Shown here: in pieces, positions 25,875-35,534 of the stretch
Layout of the letters: each line of letters starts with the position of its first letter
Position numbering within the stretch: the stretch's first letter is position 1
Assembly (NCBI GenBank): GCA_018222605.1
Contig: JAAEZZ010000004.1
Span: forward strand, 62,001-126,000
Direction of reading: 5' to 3'
Origin: Alphaproteobacteria bacterium
Lineage (GTDB): Bacteria > Pseudomonadota > Alphaproteobacteria > Caulobacterales > Hyphomonadaceae
DNA length: 64,000 nt
The notes under the pieces: model-generated
Database searches by the model: none
What the model was told of the DNA's origin: nothing
Seen by the model: only the letters and a program-made list of their open reading frames with translations
Made by a program: the position numbers and the translations under genes

Positions 25875-27259
25875 TCCATCAATTCCGGGCCGCGCGGGTC
25901 AATGGACGTCGCAACCGATTTCTGAACGTCACGGGTCAGCGTGTAGGACGAGGCCGCAATGGCGGCCAATACATACAGGATACCTGGCAAAAGGCAGAAA
26001 ACCAGCAGGAGGCCGTGAATGGCTTCGGGCGTATTTTCCTTGCCCGGATGAAACCCGGCCACCTGCCCTAGAATAAAGTACCCTACCCCCAGCGCCAGGC
26101 TGGCCCCGAGTTTATAAGCGCTCGTCAGCATGGAGTAATAAATGCCCGAGCGGTTCTCCCCCGTGCGTGCGGTCTGCTCTTCCACAATGTCCGCGATCAT
26201 GGAACGTGTCAGCACGAGTGGCGCACTGAAAGCCGCCCCATTCAGGACTGCGCCAGGCAGTAGCCACAACATGCCCGTGCCGGCCTGACCGGCGATATAG
26301 TAATAGACATAGCTTACAGCTGCCGTCATCGCAGCAGCACAGAAGGCAACATGCTTCTCCGTCTTTGCTGCCAGTTTGAGCCAGAGCGGCATGGCCATTA
26401 CCGCAAACACAAAGAACAGCATCAGGACCATGCTGGCACCGGCGTCGGTCATTTTGAAAACGTGCTCGGCCACGAACAGATAATTCGCCGCTGTCACCGC
26501 AATCGCCGTACCGGCTAGCACTTCGACCAGAAGAACGCGGCCAAGCAGCTTGTTGCGCAGCGCGGCCAGCATGGATTTAGGGTCAAACCGGGCGACCCCG
26601 TTCGCCTCGCCTTTCATGGGTGGGTCGGGCACAAAGACTGTGGACACAAAGGCCGAGATCGGCAGGAAAATCAGCAGCAGACATCCCATTGTGCCCACTT
26701 GCGCAAACCGGTCCACGTGCAGCCCCATAGCAGCCAGAATTGCCGGAACCGCCAGCAGGCCCAGCATGGCCAGCACACTGATGATTTCTGCCCACAGAAA
26801 AAGGCGTGAGCGATCATCATAATCCCGCGCAATGGCAGGCACCCATGCCGAGCGCGATGTCTGCAGCAAGGTGAACCCCACATAGAATAGCAGCATCCAG
26901 ACGATGAAATATCCGGGCGTTACCCCTTCCCTCGGCGGCAAATAGATAAAGAAGGTCGCAAGGCCCAGAATGGGCACGCTGACCAGGATCCAGTGCCGCA
27001 CACGCCCCAAGGGGCTGCGATACCTGTCCACCAGAATGCCCATGACCGGATCTGTAACCAGATCCCACAGGCGCAGCAGCATGAACAGGAGGCCGGTCAA
27101 TTCCAGCCCGAGCCCAACCTCATTGGCATAGAGGGGTGCCAGATACACGCCCACGGGAAGCCCCACGCCGGCAAGCGGGATGCTGAGTGTGCTGAATGCT
27201 AGCACACGCGGAAGAGACAGGCGCCGGCCACTTGCGTCAGTCATTCTGGCATCGTGCAT
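25871..27259 (-). CDS. MFS transporter, GPH (melibiose/glycoside-cation symporter)-like
   Basis: A 462-residue, twelve-helix membrane transporter. The segment LRLWDLVTDPVMGILVDRYRSPLGRVRHWILVSVPIL is the hallmark of the glycoside-pentoside-hexuronide:cation symporter subgroup, with the conserved Asp pair in helix 2 (WD..TDP) that binds the coupling cation. The matching second-half GAVLNGAAFSAPLVLTRSMIADIVEEQTARTGENRSGIYYSM motif is also present. Substrate unknown; uptake of sugars or other organic solutes is likely. Neither of the two possible ATG starts (27257-27259, or 15 bases later) has a clear ribosome site. Confidence 0.85.
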   Translation of the reverse strand: MHDARMTDASGRRLSLPRVLAFSTLSIPLAGVGLPVGVYLAPLYANEVGLGLELTGLLFMLLRLWDLVTDPVMGILVDRYRSPLGRVRHWILVSVPILGLATFFIYLPPREGVTPGYFIVWMLLFYVGFTLLQTSRSAWVPAIARDYDDRSRLFLWAEIISVLAMLGLLAVPAILAAMGLHVDRFAQVGTMGCLLLIFLPISAFVSTVFVPDPPMKGEANGVARFDPKSMLAALRNKLLGRVLLVEVLAGTAIAVTAANYLFVAEHVFKMTDAGASMVLMLFFVFAVMAMPLWLKLAAKTEKHVAFCAAAMTAAVSYVYYYIAGQAGTGMLWLLPGAVLNGAAFSAPLVLTRSMIADIVEEQTARTGENRSGIYYSMLTSAYKLGASLALGVGYFILGQVAGFHPGKENTPEAIHGLLLVFCLLPGILYVLAAIAASSYTLTRDVQKSVATSIDPRGPELMD

Positions 27260-27363
27260 GCTAAAAACGTGACGGCCAAGTCATTTTTTTAGCGCCGGAA
27301 TGGTTGACGTCGGGGCGTCAGCGTTTGACACAGGTCAGGAAAAATCCGGGAGGGCGGAGAGTG

Positions 27364-28857
27364 ATGCTGAAGAAAATCCTGTTGGGCGTGATGGCCCTGA
27401 TTGTCGTGCTTGTGGTCGTGCTTCTGGTACGCACTTTCTCTTATGGTGGCGGCAGCGTAGGCGATCGCGTTGAGCTCGCGAATGTACCTGCCGTGTCCGC
27501 CGAAGAGGCCGCCGCGCATCTCAGCGAGGCCATTCAGTTCCGCACGATTACCGTTGCTCCCGGCGATCCACGCCCCGGCCAGGAAGGCCCTTGGCTGGAG
27601 TTTCAGGACTGGCTGCAAGCGACCTATCCCGCCGCCCATGCGGCCATGAAACGCGAACTGGTTCCCGGCACGCTGACCCTGCTGTACACATGGGAAGGCT
27701 CTGACCCCTCTCTCAATCCGCTGCTGCTAATGGCCCACCAGGATGTTGTGCCGGTCAATATCGGCACTGAGGGCGACTGGACCGGCGCCCCCTTCGCCGG
27801 AGAGATCATTGACGGCTATGTCTATGGACGCGGCGCCCTGGACGACAAAGGCAATCTCATTGCGCTGATGGAGGCTGCAGAGTCTCTGGCAAAGTCCGGC
27901 TTCCAGCCTGAGCGGACGGTCCACTTCATGTTCGGCCATGATGAGGAAGTCTCAGGCTCCGGCGCGCAGGCCGGGATTGCCCTGCTGAAGTCGCGCGGCG
28001 TCAGCCCGGAAATGGTGCTCGATGAAGGCTTCATGGTGCTGGACCCCTCCCCGCTCACCGGCAAACGCATGGGCTTTATCGGCGTCTCGGAAAAGGGCTA
28101 CACCACGCTCGTTATCACGGCACATGCCACGGGCGGCCACTCCTCCATGCCCCCGCGCAATTCAGCCGCCGTGAACCTTTCACGCGCCATCATTGCACTG
28201 GATGAAAACCAGATGCCTGCGGACTTTTCCAAGCCGCCTATCTCAGACCTTCTGGAAGCGTCCTCGCGTGACATGCCCTTCATGAACCGCATGGCCTTTG
28301 CCAATCTCTGGCTGTTCAAAGGCATGGTGGATTCATCATTCTCGAAGATACCGGCCGGGAATGCGATGATCCGCACGACCACAGCGCCAACCATGCTGGC
28401 AGGCTCCGCCAAGGAGAACGTCCTGCCACAGCGCGCCATGGCGACTGTAAACTTCCGTATCCATCCGAATGACACACCGGAAAGCGTGATGCAGCATGTC
28501 AAAGACCTGACATCTGACATCGAAGGCATCGAAGTCAGCCTTGGCGAGGGCGGCATCAGCAGCCCGGCTTCGCCTGTGTCGCCTACTGACAATCGTGCTT
28601 ATGCCGTTCTGGCCAGCGTGGCCGAAAAAGTTGGTGATGGCGCGCCTGCCGCGCCGAGCCTCGTGCTGGGCGCGACGGATGCCCGTTATGCGTCAGCGAT
28701 CAGCAAGAATGTCTACCGCTTCGCCCCCGCCCTGGTGAAGGAAGAAGACACGCATGGCTTTCATGGCACAAATGAGCGGCTGGAAGTTGCCAATATGAAG
28801 CGCCTGTCAGAGGGCTATGCCCAGATCATCCTTGGTATGGACGGCCCTGACGAATAA
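27364..28857 (+). CDS. M20 family metallopeptidase (carboxypeptidase S-like), membrane anchored
   Basis: A zinc-dependent exopeptidase or deacylase. I start at the ATG at 27364 (497 residues), 9 bases after GGGAGGG and directly before an N-terminal membrane anchor (LLGVMALIVVLVVVLLVRTF, residues 5-24). The longer frame from 27304 adds 20 residues without a ribosome site. Metal and catalytic motifs of the Gly-X carboxypeptidase (CPS1/PM20D1) subgroup are visible: LLMAHQDVVPV, GRGALDDKGNLIALMEA, FGHDEEVSGSGAQ, and a late THGFHGTNERLEV. The dimerisation domain (TAHATGGHSSMPPRNSAAVNL) lies between. The active site should face the periplasm. Substrate unknown; N-acyl amino acids or small peptides are typical. 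Confidence 0.87.
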   Translation: MLKKILLGVMALIVVLVVVLLVRTFSYGGGSVGDRVELANVPAVSAEEAAAHLSEAIQFRTITVAPGDPRPGQEGPWLEFQDWLQATYPAAHAAMKRELVPGTLTLLYTWEGSDPSLNPLLLMAHQDVVPVNIGTEGDWTGAPFAGEIIDGYVYGRGALDDKGNLIALMEAAESLAKSGFQPERTVHFMFGHDEEVSGSGAQAGIALLKSRGVSPEMVLDEGFMVLDPSPLTGKRMGFIGVSEKGYTTLVITAHATGGHSSMPPRNSAAVNLSRAIIALDENQMPADFSKPPISDLLEASSRDMPFMNRMAFANLWLFKGMVDSSFSKIPAGNAMIRTTTAPTMLAGSAKENVLPQRAMATVNFRIHPNDTPESVMQHVKDLTSDIEGIEVSLGEGGISSPASPVSPTDNRAYAVLASVAEKVGDGAPAAPSLVLGATDARYASAISKNVYRFAPALVKEEDTHGFHGTNERLEVANMKRLSEGYAQIILGMDGPDE

Positions 28858-28885
28858 GGCGCTGCGCCCCGTCAGGATACGGTAA

Positions 28886-28935
28886 CAGTCTGGCGCCCTT
28901 CGCCTGCCCCCGCAGGCATGAAGGGCACCAGACTG
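28886..28935. terminator. Long three-step hairpin between convergent genes
   Basis: CAGTCTGG (28886-28893), GCCCTTC (28895-28901) and CCTGC (28903-28907) are mirrored by GCAGG (28912-28916), GAAGGGC (28920-28926) and CCAGACTG (28928-28935). It sits between the stops of the M20 peptidase and the DUF2236 gene and probably ends both transcripts or protects their 3' ends. There is no T tract on either side, so classic intrinsic termination is uncertain. Confidence 0.6.
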
Positions 28936-28952
28936 CCCCCACTTACCGCCCC

Positions 28953-30278
28953 CTACGCGGCCGCTTTCACGGCCGGACGATATGCTTCTGCATCCGATGT
29001 AAATTCGGCATGACCGTAGCGTTTCAGCAAACGGTGTATCTTGGCCGTCAGATGACGCTCCATCAGACCTCTGACGCCGGGGGTGGACCGCGCTGCTTTA
29101 TAAAGCGCCACTTTCATCGTGATGTATGGGAACAATATTGCGGCAATCACATAATCCAGCGGCTGGACCGGAACGCCAATATCTCGCGCCATCTTGCTGT
29201 CCCCTCCCAGGAACTGTTTCACGAGAACAAGTCGCGCCAGACGCCGTTCAAGCGCATTGCGGATCCGGTTTCCAAGAGACCGGTCTGGCGGCAGATAGGT
29301 TGCCAGGGTTGCACGCACCAGAGAGCCGCAGGTCTCGTCATCAAAGCCAGACCGGATAGAGGCCGAGCGGGCATTCATGATGTCGACAATGCCTTGTGGC
29401 GTATCCATCAACAAATCTTCCGGTAGGCCCAACAGGTAACAGCGATAACGGCTGAACTCCAGCTGCGCGCGTTCGTCCGGTGTGAACTCCGTCCGCCCCT
29501 CTTCCAGCATCTGGTAAGACAGCAGGAACACATCAATCAGGCCCGCAGGCATTTGGTCCACCTGCGGCACAGGAATACCGTAAACGGAAATATCCCAGAC
29601 ATTGCGCATCCGGCGCATCACGTTGAAGCGCACCATGGAGTGCATCAGGCGGACCATGGCCGCCGCCTTGAAACCTTCCCCGCGCGGCTCCAGCGCGCCA
29701 GGAAGCGTCGTCACGGTAAAGAAGGTTGCGGTCTCGTTCACGCGGCGCGATGCCGACGCATGGCTCAGCGTGCCGGTCAGCGCCATGGGCAGTGCCGTAT
29801 ATTTGTTCAGAAAGGTCGCAAGAAACGCGCCGCGGATCATCCAGGGCGCGGTGACAGCCATGGGCAAACGGTTCAACCGGGCCCCTTCGCGGACCAGATC
29901 CATATCCAGCCAGTCAGGTTTTGTTTCCATTTCCTCGATCAGGGCGACAAGCTCAGGCGGCGCATCCGGCACAGCCTCCAATCCCTTGTCACACGCCGTG
30001 GTCAGCATCTCGACAAGACGCTTGAAGCCATAAGTGGGCATCAGGGACGCATAGGCGTCTGCTGTAACATCCCCCAGCATCGTATAGGCTTTGACCCGCT
30101 CGCGCATCTCGGCAGGTGGCGCAGGGAATTTATCCGCATAGCTCGCCATGGAGCTTTCAGCGATATTCTCAGTATAGCGTTCAGGTGCCTGCGAGAAATC
30201 GACATCCCCATACATCATCGGAAGGGCCATCTTCTGCCGTTCGATACGCTCATGAACATGTTCGAGCGAAGTCTCCAT
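28953..30278 (-). CDS. DUF2236 (MpaB / rubber-oxygenase-like) heme oxygenase family protein
   Basis: A 441-residue protein of the DUF2236 group, which includes the latex-clearing protein Lcp and the fungal MpaB oxygenase; characterised members bind heme b. The conserved core appears as GAFLATFLNKYTALPMALTG, RRVNETATFFTVTTLPGAL, and AAMVRLMHSMVRFNVMRR, where the His is the expected heme ligand. A distal hydrophobic segment is YVIAAILFPYITMKVALY. No signal peptide is seen, unlike secreted Lcp, so a cytoplasmic or membrane-associated role is likely. It is divergent from a TetR regulator (111 bases), the likely controller. The true substrate is unknown; lipophilic or isoprenoid compounds are plausible. 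Confidence 0.8.
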   Translation of the reverse strand: METSLEHVHERIERQKMALPMMYGDVDFSQAPERYTENIAESSMASYADKFPAPPAEMRERVKAYTMLGDVTADAYASLMPTYGFKRLVEMLTTACDKGLEAVPDAPPELVALIEEMETKPDWLDMDLVREGARLNRLPMAVTAPWMIRGAFLATFLNKYTALPMALTGTLSHASASRRVNETATFFTVTTLPGALEPRGEGFKAAAMVRLMHSMVRFNVMRRMRNVWDISVYGIPVPQVDQMPAGLIDVFLLSYQMLEEGRTEFTPDERAQLEFSRYRCYLLGLPEDLLMDTPQGIVDIMNARSASIRSGFDDETCGSLVRATLATYLPPDRSLGNRIRNALERRLARLVLVKQFLGGDSKMARDIGVPVQPLDYVIAAILFPYITMKVALYKAARSTPGVRGLMERHLTAKIHRLLKRYGHAEFTSDAEAYRPAVKAAA

Positions 30279-30389
30279 ACACCTTCTCCTGACTGCGTCT
30301 TTTCACGGCCCCCAGTATAATCTAAGCATTGCTCACATTTTTACTCGCATCCCGATTATGGGCAGACCCTTTGCCGAAAGGCCTCGCAA

Positions 30390-30998
30390 GTGACTGAAAA
30401 GAAAAGAAGAAAACCCACACAAAAGCGGGCGCAAGCCACGGTTGAGGCTATTCTGGAGGCGGCCTTTCAGATTCTGGAGGCCGAAGGGCTCAGCAATCTC
30501 ACCACCAATCACATCGCCGAGCGGGCCGGTGTCAGCATCGGGACGCTGTACCAGTATTTTGAGGATCGCGATGCCATCCTTCTGGCCATTGCCCAGAAAG
30601 AGAGTGACGAAATCCGGCAATTGGTCACCGAGATCATTCTGGAAACCCCGGAAATTTCCAGTATCCGCGCAATTGTCCGCGCCCTGATCCATGGCCCACA
30701 AGGCTCACCCGAAACGCGCATCGCGCTATCAGACGTCCTCTTCCGAAATGGAGGCGCCACAGAGATGAGTCGTCAGCATCTTGCGCTCCTCGCATCGCTT
30801 CAGGAAAGCGCCGACGTGCAGCTCAATCTGGGCCGCGAAGCCACCTTCATCCTCACACACGCCGCCATCTATCTGTTGCGCGCAGCGGCTGCCGAGCCTG
30901 AACTGGAACTTGATACAAACATACTCGAAGATGAGATCGTGTATCTGATGGAAAGCTACATCAATAATCTTGCCATGCGCAGCACACGGACAGGTTAG
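30390..30998 (+). CDS. TetR/AcrR family transcriptional regulator
   Basis: A 202-residue repressor-type protein. A basic N-terminus ([28 protein letters not shown]) leads into the TetR helix-turn-helix at about residues 36-65 ([28 protein letters not shown]). The C-terminal ligand domain is helical and unassigned. The start is GTG at 30390. It is divergent from the DUF2236 oxygenase gene, and the common TetR layout suggests that it controls that gene and itself from the shared spacer. Its stop overlaps the stop of the converging uvrC by four bases. Confidence 0.9.
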   Translation: MTEKKRRKPTQKRAQATVEAILEAAFQILEAEGLSNLTTNHIAERAGVSIGTLYQYFEDRDAILLAIAQKESDEIRQLVTEIILETPEISSIRAIVRALIHGPQGSPETRIALSDVLFRNGGATEMSRQHLALLASLQESADVQLNLGREATFILTHAAIYLLRAAAAEPELELDTNILEDEIVYLMESYINNLAMRSTRTG

Positions 30999-32869
30999 CC
31001 GCTGTTGAAATGGCCCCAGATACGTTCCGCTAGAGCCTCACTCACGCCCTCCACTTCCATCAGGTCAGCGACCTTGGCGCGTGAAACACCTTTGGCAGAG
31101 CCGAAATGGTGCAGCAGCGCCTTTTTCCGAGCCGGGCCGACACCTTCGATTTCGTCCAGCGGGGAGGTCTTGATCGCGGCAGAGCGCTTTGCCCGGTGCG
31201 CGCCAATGGCCCAGCGGTGAGCCTCATCTCTCAGGCGCTGAAGATAGTACAGCACAGGCGCCGTTTCCGGCAGTTTGAAGGGTGGCCTCCCTGGCCGGAA
31301 AAATTGCTCCCGCCCGGCATTTCTATCCACCCCCTTGGCGATGGACACAAGGTTCACATCATCCGGGGTCACACCAATCTCGGCCAGCGCCTCAATCACG
31401 GCGTTCATCTGGCCCAGGCCGCCATCAATCAGCACCAGGTCCGGCCAGTTGGCTCCGTTGCCCTCATCCCGCTCTTTCAGGGCGCGCGAAAAGCGCCGGC
31501 GCATGACTTCCCGCATCATGCCATAATCATCGCCGGGTTCGATCGTCTCGTCTTTGATATTGAACTTGCGATAGGCATTCTTCATGAAGCCTTCCGGACC
31601 GGCGACAACCATTCCGCCTACGGCATTTGTACCCTGAATGTGGGAGTTGTCGTAGATTTCAATCCGTTCCGGCGGGCTCTCAAGTTCGAATACCTTCGCG
31701 ACTTCCGCCAGGAGGCGCGCCTGGCTGGCGGTCTCTGCCAGCTTGCGGGAGAGCGCCTCGCTGGCATTGCGTGCGGCCTGGGCTACAAGGTCTTTCTTGC
31801 TGCCACGCTCGGGCTTTCGCACTTCCACCTTGCGGCCAGCTTTCAGTTCGAGTGCCTCTGAAATCAGCTCTGCCTGATCCGGCATCTGATTGACCAGGAT
31901 AAGCCTTGGCGGCGGGCGCTTGTCATAGAATTGCACGAGGAAGGCGGACAGAACTTCCTCCGGCGTCTGTTCGCGTTCATGACGCGGATAATGCGCCGTC
32001 GCGCCCCAGTTCTGCCCAGCCCGAATGAAGAAGACCTGCACACAGGAAACGCCGCCATCCATCTCGATGGCAAACACGTCGGCCTCTTCAATGTCTTCCG
32101 GGTTCACATCCTGAGTAGAGCGAACATGGGCCAGCGCCCGTATCCGATCGCGCAAACGCGCCGCGCGTTCAAACTCCATCTCTTCGGCAGCTTGTTCCAT
32201 GTCGGCCGCCAGACGCTTTTGCAGGTCCGCCCCCTTACCGCGCAGAAAATCTGCCGCCTGATCTGCCAGGGCCTGATAATCTTCTGTCGAAATGAGGCCG
32301 ACACAGGGCGCCGCGCAGCGCTTGATCTGGTGCAACATGCACGGGCGTGTACGGACTGAGTATACACTGTCTTCACAGGTGCGCAGCAGGAATGCCTTCT
32401 GCAACGTGTCCAGCGTCCGCATCACGGCGCCGGCACTGGCAAAGGGGCCGAAATAGTCCCCCTGATCCATCTTGCTGCCACGATATTTCTTGATCTGTGG
32501 CGCCTCGTGGTCCCGGCGTATCAGAATGTAGGGAAAGGATTTGTCATCGCGCAGCAGAACGTTGAAACGCGGCTTCAGACTCTTGATCAGGCTGGCTTCC
32601 AGCAGCAGCGCCTCGGTCTCCGTCTCCGTCACGACGAATTCCATCCGGCGTGTCATGGAGATCATCCGCGCAATACGCTGCGTGTGGCCACCAAGCCGCG
32701 CATAATTCGACACGCGCGCCTTCAGGTCCCGCGCCTTGCCGACATATAGAACCTCATCATGTTCGCCGAACATGCGGTACACACCTGGCCGGGCTGGCAG
32801 GCGTTTCAGATTGTCCTTGATGACATCAATGCCCCGAAGAGGCGATGCGCTGGAATCAGTCGGGCTCAT
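30995..32869 (-). CDS. uvrC: Excinuclease ABC subunit C
   Basis: UvrC makes the dual incisions of nucleotide excision repair. I use the ATG at 32867-32869, which gives 624 residues beginning [19 protein letters not shown]. The longer frame to 32980 runs back into the upstream gene and lacks homology-like sequence. Domains in order are the GIY-YIG nuclease ([22 protein letters not shown]) and a Cys-rich linker ([15 protein letters not shown]). Then come the UVR motif that binds UvrB ([17 protein letters not shown]), the RNase H-like C-terminal nuclease ([41 protein letters not shown]) and helix-hairpin-helix repeats ([21 protein letters not shown]). Full family length. It lies 40 bases behind a small membrane-protein gene. 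Confidence 0.96.
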   Translation of the reverse strand: MSPTDSSASPLRGIDVIKDNLKRLPARPGVYRMFGEHDEVLYVGKARDLKARVSNYARLGGHTQRIARMISMTRRMEFVVTETETEALLLEASLIKSLKPRFNVLLRDDKSFPYILIRRDHEAPQIKKYRGSKMDQGDYFGPFASAGAVMRTLDTLQKAFLLRTCEDSVYSVRTRPCMLHQIKRCAAPCVGLISTEDYQALADQAADFLRGKGADLQKRLAADMEQAAEEMEFERAARLRDRIRALAHVRSTQDVNPEDIEEADVFAIEMDGGVSCVQVFFIRAGQNWGATAHYPRHEREQTPEEVLSAFLVQFYDKRPPPRLILVNQMPDQAELISEALELKAGRKVEVRKPERGSKKDLVAQAARNASEALSRKLAETASQARLLAEVAKVFELESPPERIEIYDNSHIQGTNAVGGMVVAGPEGFMKNAYRKFNIKDETIEPGDDYGMMREVMRRRFSRALKERDEGNGANWPDLVLIDGGLGQMNAVIEALAEIGVTPDDVNLVSIAKGVDRNAGREQFFRPGRPPFKLPETAPVLYYLQRLRDEAHRWAIGAHRAKRSAAIKTSPLDEIEGVGPARKKALLHHFGSAKGVSRAKVADLMEVEGVSEALAERIWGHFNSG

Positions 32870-32909
32870 GGCCCTACAGATAGCTTGCCAAAGGTCAGTA
32901 TGCGAGACC

Positions 32910-33212
32910 CTAGAGGTAGTGCGACAGGTCCAATCGGGAATCGAGGATCCACCCTGCCCCGAAGGCAAACACGATAACAAGCACCAGGGAGGTGGAGAAT
33001 GAACGCCCCCTGCCAGGATTGTGCGGTCGCTTGGCTGCCTTCACGATAATCAACATAAACAGGATCAAGATGAAGCCACTGAGCAGGAATACTTTTTCCA
33101 TGTCATCCAGACGCGCCAACCAGAGACTGGTCTCCCGATAGGCGACATTAAGTGTATGGGCCACTTCGTCGAGAAAACGGTTCAAGACAGAATTGCTATT
33201 TGCTGCGTTCAT
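32910..33212 (-). CDS. Small two-helix membrane protein, unknown function
   Basis: About 100 residues, starting [20 protein letters not shown] from the ATG at 33210-33212. A GTG 15 bases upstream is possible, but GGAGG lies too close to it and a little far from the ATG, so the start is uncertain. The cytoplasmic N-terminal half is amphipathic helix; two hydrophobic helices follow (about 40-58 and 74-91) with a basic loop ([13 protein letters not shown]) between them. No family recognised. It lies directly upstream of uvrC on the same strand, so they are probably co-transcribed, but no DNA-repair link is implied by sequence. Confidence 0.55.
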   Translation of the reverse strand: MNAANSNSVLNRFLDEVAHTLNVAYRETSLWLARLDDMEKVFLLSGFILILFMLIIVKAAKRPHNPGRGRSFSTSLVLVIVFAFGAGWILDSRLDLSHYL

Positions 33213-33268
33213 GGCGGTAAATTTCACCCCTCCAGAGGGACTCCCGGATATTCCGATCCCCGGAACAT

Positions 33269-33298
33269 CTCAAAACAAGGCTAATATCTTGTTGTGAG
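33269..33298. promoter_or_regulatory. Inverted repeat in the divergent spacer upstream of aatA
   Basis: CTCAAAACAAG (33269-33279) and CTTGTTGTGAG (33288-33298) are inverted copies with one mismatch and an 8-base AT-rich spacer containing TAATAT. It lies between the small membrane-protein gene and the aminotransferase. It is a candidate operator or promoter element; no regulator is identified. Confidence 0.4.
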
Positions 33299-33328
33299 TG
33301 GGCATTTGAGTTTGCCAGGCATGGTTAA

Positions 33329-34663
<1,335 letters not shown>

Positions 34664-34669
34664 ATACCT

Positions 34670-34684
34670 ATAGGCCATTCCTAT
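34670..34684 (+). promoter_or_regulatory. OxyR-like dyad (ATAG-N7-CTAT) upstream of dps
   Basis: ATAG at 34670-34673 and CTAT at 34681-34684 are separated by 7 bases, matching one half of the OxyR consensus. The whole is embedded in a direct repeat CTATAG-N7-CTATAG (34668-34686). The second half-site, expected 22 bases downstream, is poor. A plausible promoter lies just downstream. Confidence 0.35.
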
Positions 34685-34705
34685 AGCGGCATCTCGGCCT
34701 ATCAA

Positions 34706-34735
34706 TTGGCGCATGAGACCAGCACTCCCTATGTT
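34706..34735 (+). promoter_or_regulatory. Candidate dps promoter
   Basis: TTGGCG (34706-34711) and TATGTT (34730-34735) with an 18-base spacer form a sigma-70-like promoter about 30 bases upstream of the dps ATG. The OxyR-like dyad would lie at about -58 to -72 relative to its start point, a usual activator position. Confidence 0.4.
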
Positions 34736-34764
34736 TTGTCTGTAAGGACAAAAGGAGTTTTCCC

Positions 34765-35229
34765 ATGCCTGTAGATATTGGTCTGAATGACACCGCCCGC
34801 AGCACATCAGCAGATGCCCTCCGCGTCCTGCTGGCTGAGACCTATGCGCTCTATTCCAAGACGCATGGCTATCACTGGAACGTAACAGGGCCGCGCTTCA
34901 ATTCCCTGCACACCATGTTCGAGACGCAGTACAACGAATTGTGGACCGCGCTGGACGAGATTGCAGAACGTATTCGCGCCCTTGGCCATTTCGCCCCGGC
35001 CTCTGCCGCTGAAATGGTTGAACCGGCCACGATCAAGCCAGACAATGGCATCCCGGATGCGGATACAATGGTCGAAAACCTGGTCAAAGGTCACGAAGCG
35101 ATCAGCCGCGCCGCCAAGGCAGGCCTGAAAATTGCCGAGGACAATGGTGACATGGTCACTGCAGACCTCATGACCCAGCGGGCCACGATTGCCGAGAAAA
35201 CAGCCTGGATGCTTCGCGCAAGCCTCTAG
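34765..35229 (+). CDS. dps: Dps ferritin-like DNA-protection protein
   Basis: Forms a 12-subunit shell that oxidises Fe2+ with H2O2, stores iron and protects DNA. The 154-residue protein begins after a strong AGGAG site. Ferroxidase residues occur with canonical spacing: His37 (YHWNVTG), His49 (SLHTM), Asp64 and Glu68 (ALDEIAERI). The position equivalent to E. coli Asp67 is Glu53. The signature FETQYNELWTALDEIAERIRALG is typical. There is no long Lys-rich N-terminal tail, so DNA binding may be weak or absent. An OxyR-like site and promoter precede it and an intrinsic terminator follows, so it is a single-gene unit. Confidence 0.95.
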   Translation: MPVDIGLNDTARSTSADALRVLLAETYALYSKTHGYHWNVTGPRFNSLHTMFETQYNELWTALDEIAERIRALGHFAPASAAEMVEPATIKPDNGIPDADTMVENLVKGHEAISRAAKAGLKIAEDNGDMVTADLMTQRATIAEKTAWMLRASL

Positions 35230-35260
35230 GCCATACAGCCCTCTCCCCCATGTTTCAGCT

Positions 35261-35298
35261 GCCGCCTCTCCCTGCCGGAGAGGCGGCAGTTTTGTTTT
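35261..35298 (+). terminator. Intrinsic terminator of dps
   Basis: GCCGCCTCTCC (35261-35271) pairs with GGAGAGGCGGC (35277-35287) over a 5-base loop, followed by AGTTTTGTTTT. An 11-base-pair perfect stem, 31 bases after the dps stop. Confidence 0.92.
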
Positions 35299-35333
35299 GG
35301 AATGCTGCGGCGCAACACGTCAGGAAATTGCGC

Positions 35334-35369
35334 AAAAAAAAAGCCCGGCTGCGGAAAACGCGCCGGGCT
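35334..35369 (-). terminator. Intrinsic terminator of the candidate small RNA
   Basis: On the minus strand AGCCCGGC and GCCGGGCT (complement of 35362-35369 and 35342-35349) form the stem, extended by GCG/CGC around a short loop, followed by eight T. It cannot serve dps because the A tract lies on the dps side; it serves minus-strand transcription from the small RNA or read-through from the LysR gene. Confidence 0.9.
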
Positions 35370-35446
35370 GAAGTATCGGGTCCCGTTGGGGGGAGGAAAC
35401 GCCCAATCGGAGGAAAGATTGGGTACATGCCCGGGACCCTTGGCAT
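35334..35446 (-). ncRNA. Candidate small RNA with two exposed CCUCC (anti-Shine-Dalgarno) segments
   Basis: Read on the minus strand this is a complete small-RNA gene of about 113 bases. An outer stem GGGTCCCG/CGGGACCC (complement of 35432-35439 and 35378-35385) encloses a hairpin CCCAATC-loop-GATTGGG (complement of 35417-35423 and 35402-35408). The hairpin loop reads TTTCCTCC. Between that hairpin and the closing outer strand is an unpaired GTTTCCTCCCCCC segment. A strong terminator stem (35342-35369) with a T8 tail ends it. A promoter-like TTGTAA-N16-TATTTA lies directly upstream (35475-35480 and 35453-35458). Alphaproteobacteria have families of riboregulators with CCUCC loops that pair with ribosome sites (for example CcsR and the ar14-type RNAs), and this fits that class. 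Assignment to a named family is not possible by eye. Confidence 0.65.
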
Positions 35447-35452
35447 AACGGC

Positions 35453-35480
35453 TAAATAACCCTTATGACGCTTATTACAA
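35453..35480 (-). promoter_or_regulatory. Candidate promoter of the small RNA
   Basis: On the minus strand TTGTAA (35475-35480) and TATTTA (35453-35458) are 16 bases apart. The predicted start near 35446 would begin the RNA just ahead of its outer stem. The -10 hexamer is a weak match. Confidence 0.4.
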
Positions 35481-35501
35481 GATGCGTCTCAGCAGGGCTT
35501 T

Positions 35502-35517
35502 CATGCATTTATGCATG
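35502..35517. promoter_or_regulatory. Perfect inverted repeat CATGCAT/ATGCATG
   Basis: CATGCAT (35502-35508) and ATGCATG (35511-35517) are separated by two T. It lies between the LysR gene stop and the small-RNA promoter, so it is placed as an operator for the small RNA. Confidence 0.4.
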
Positions 35518-35534
35518 AGCTTACGGAACTTGAC

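Noticed and set aside
35250..35459. Plus-strand ORF of 69 codons after dps
   Set aside because: It runs through the dps terminator and the candidate small RNA; the GGAGG elements in it are the complement of the RNA's CCUCC loops, not ribosome sites.
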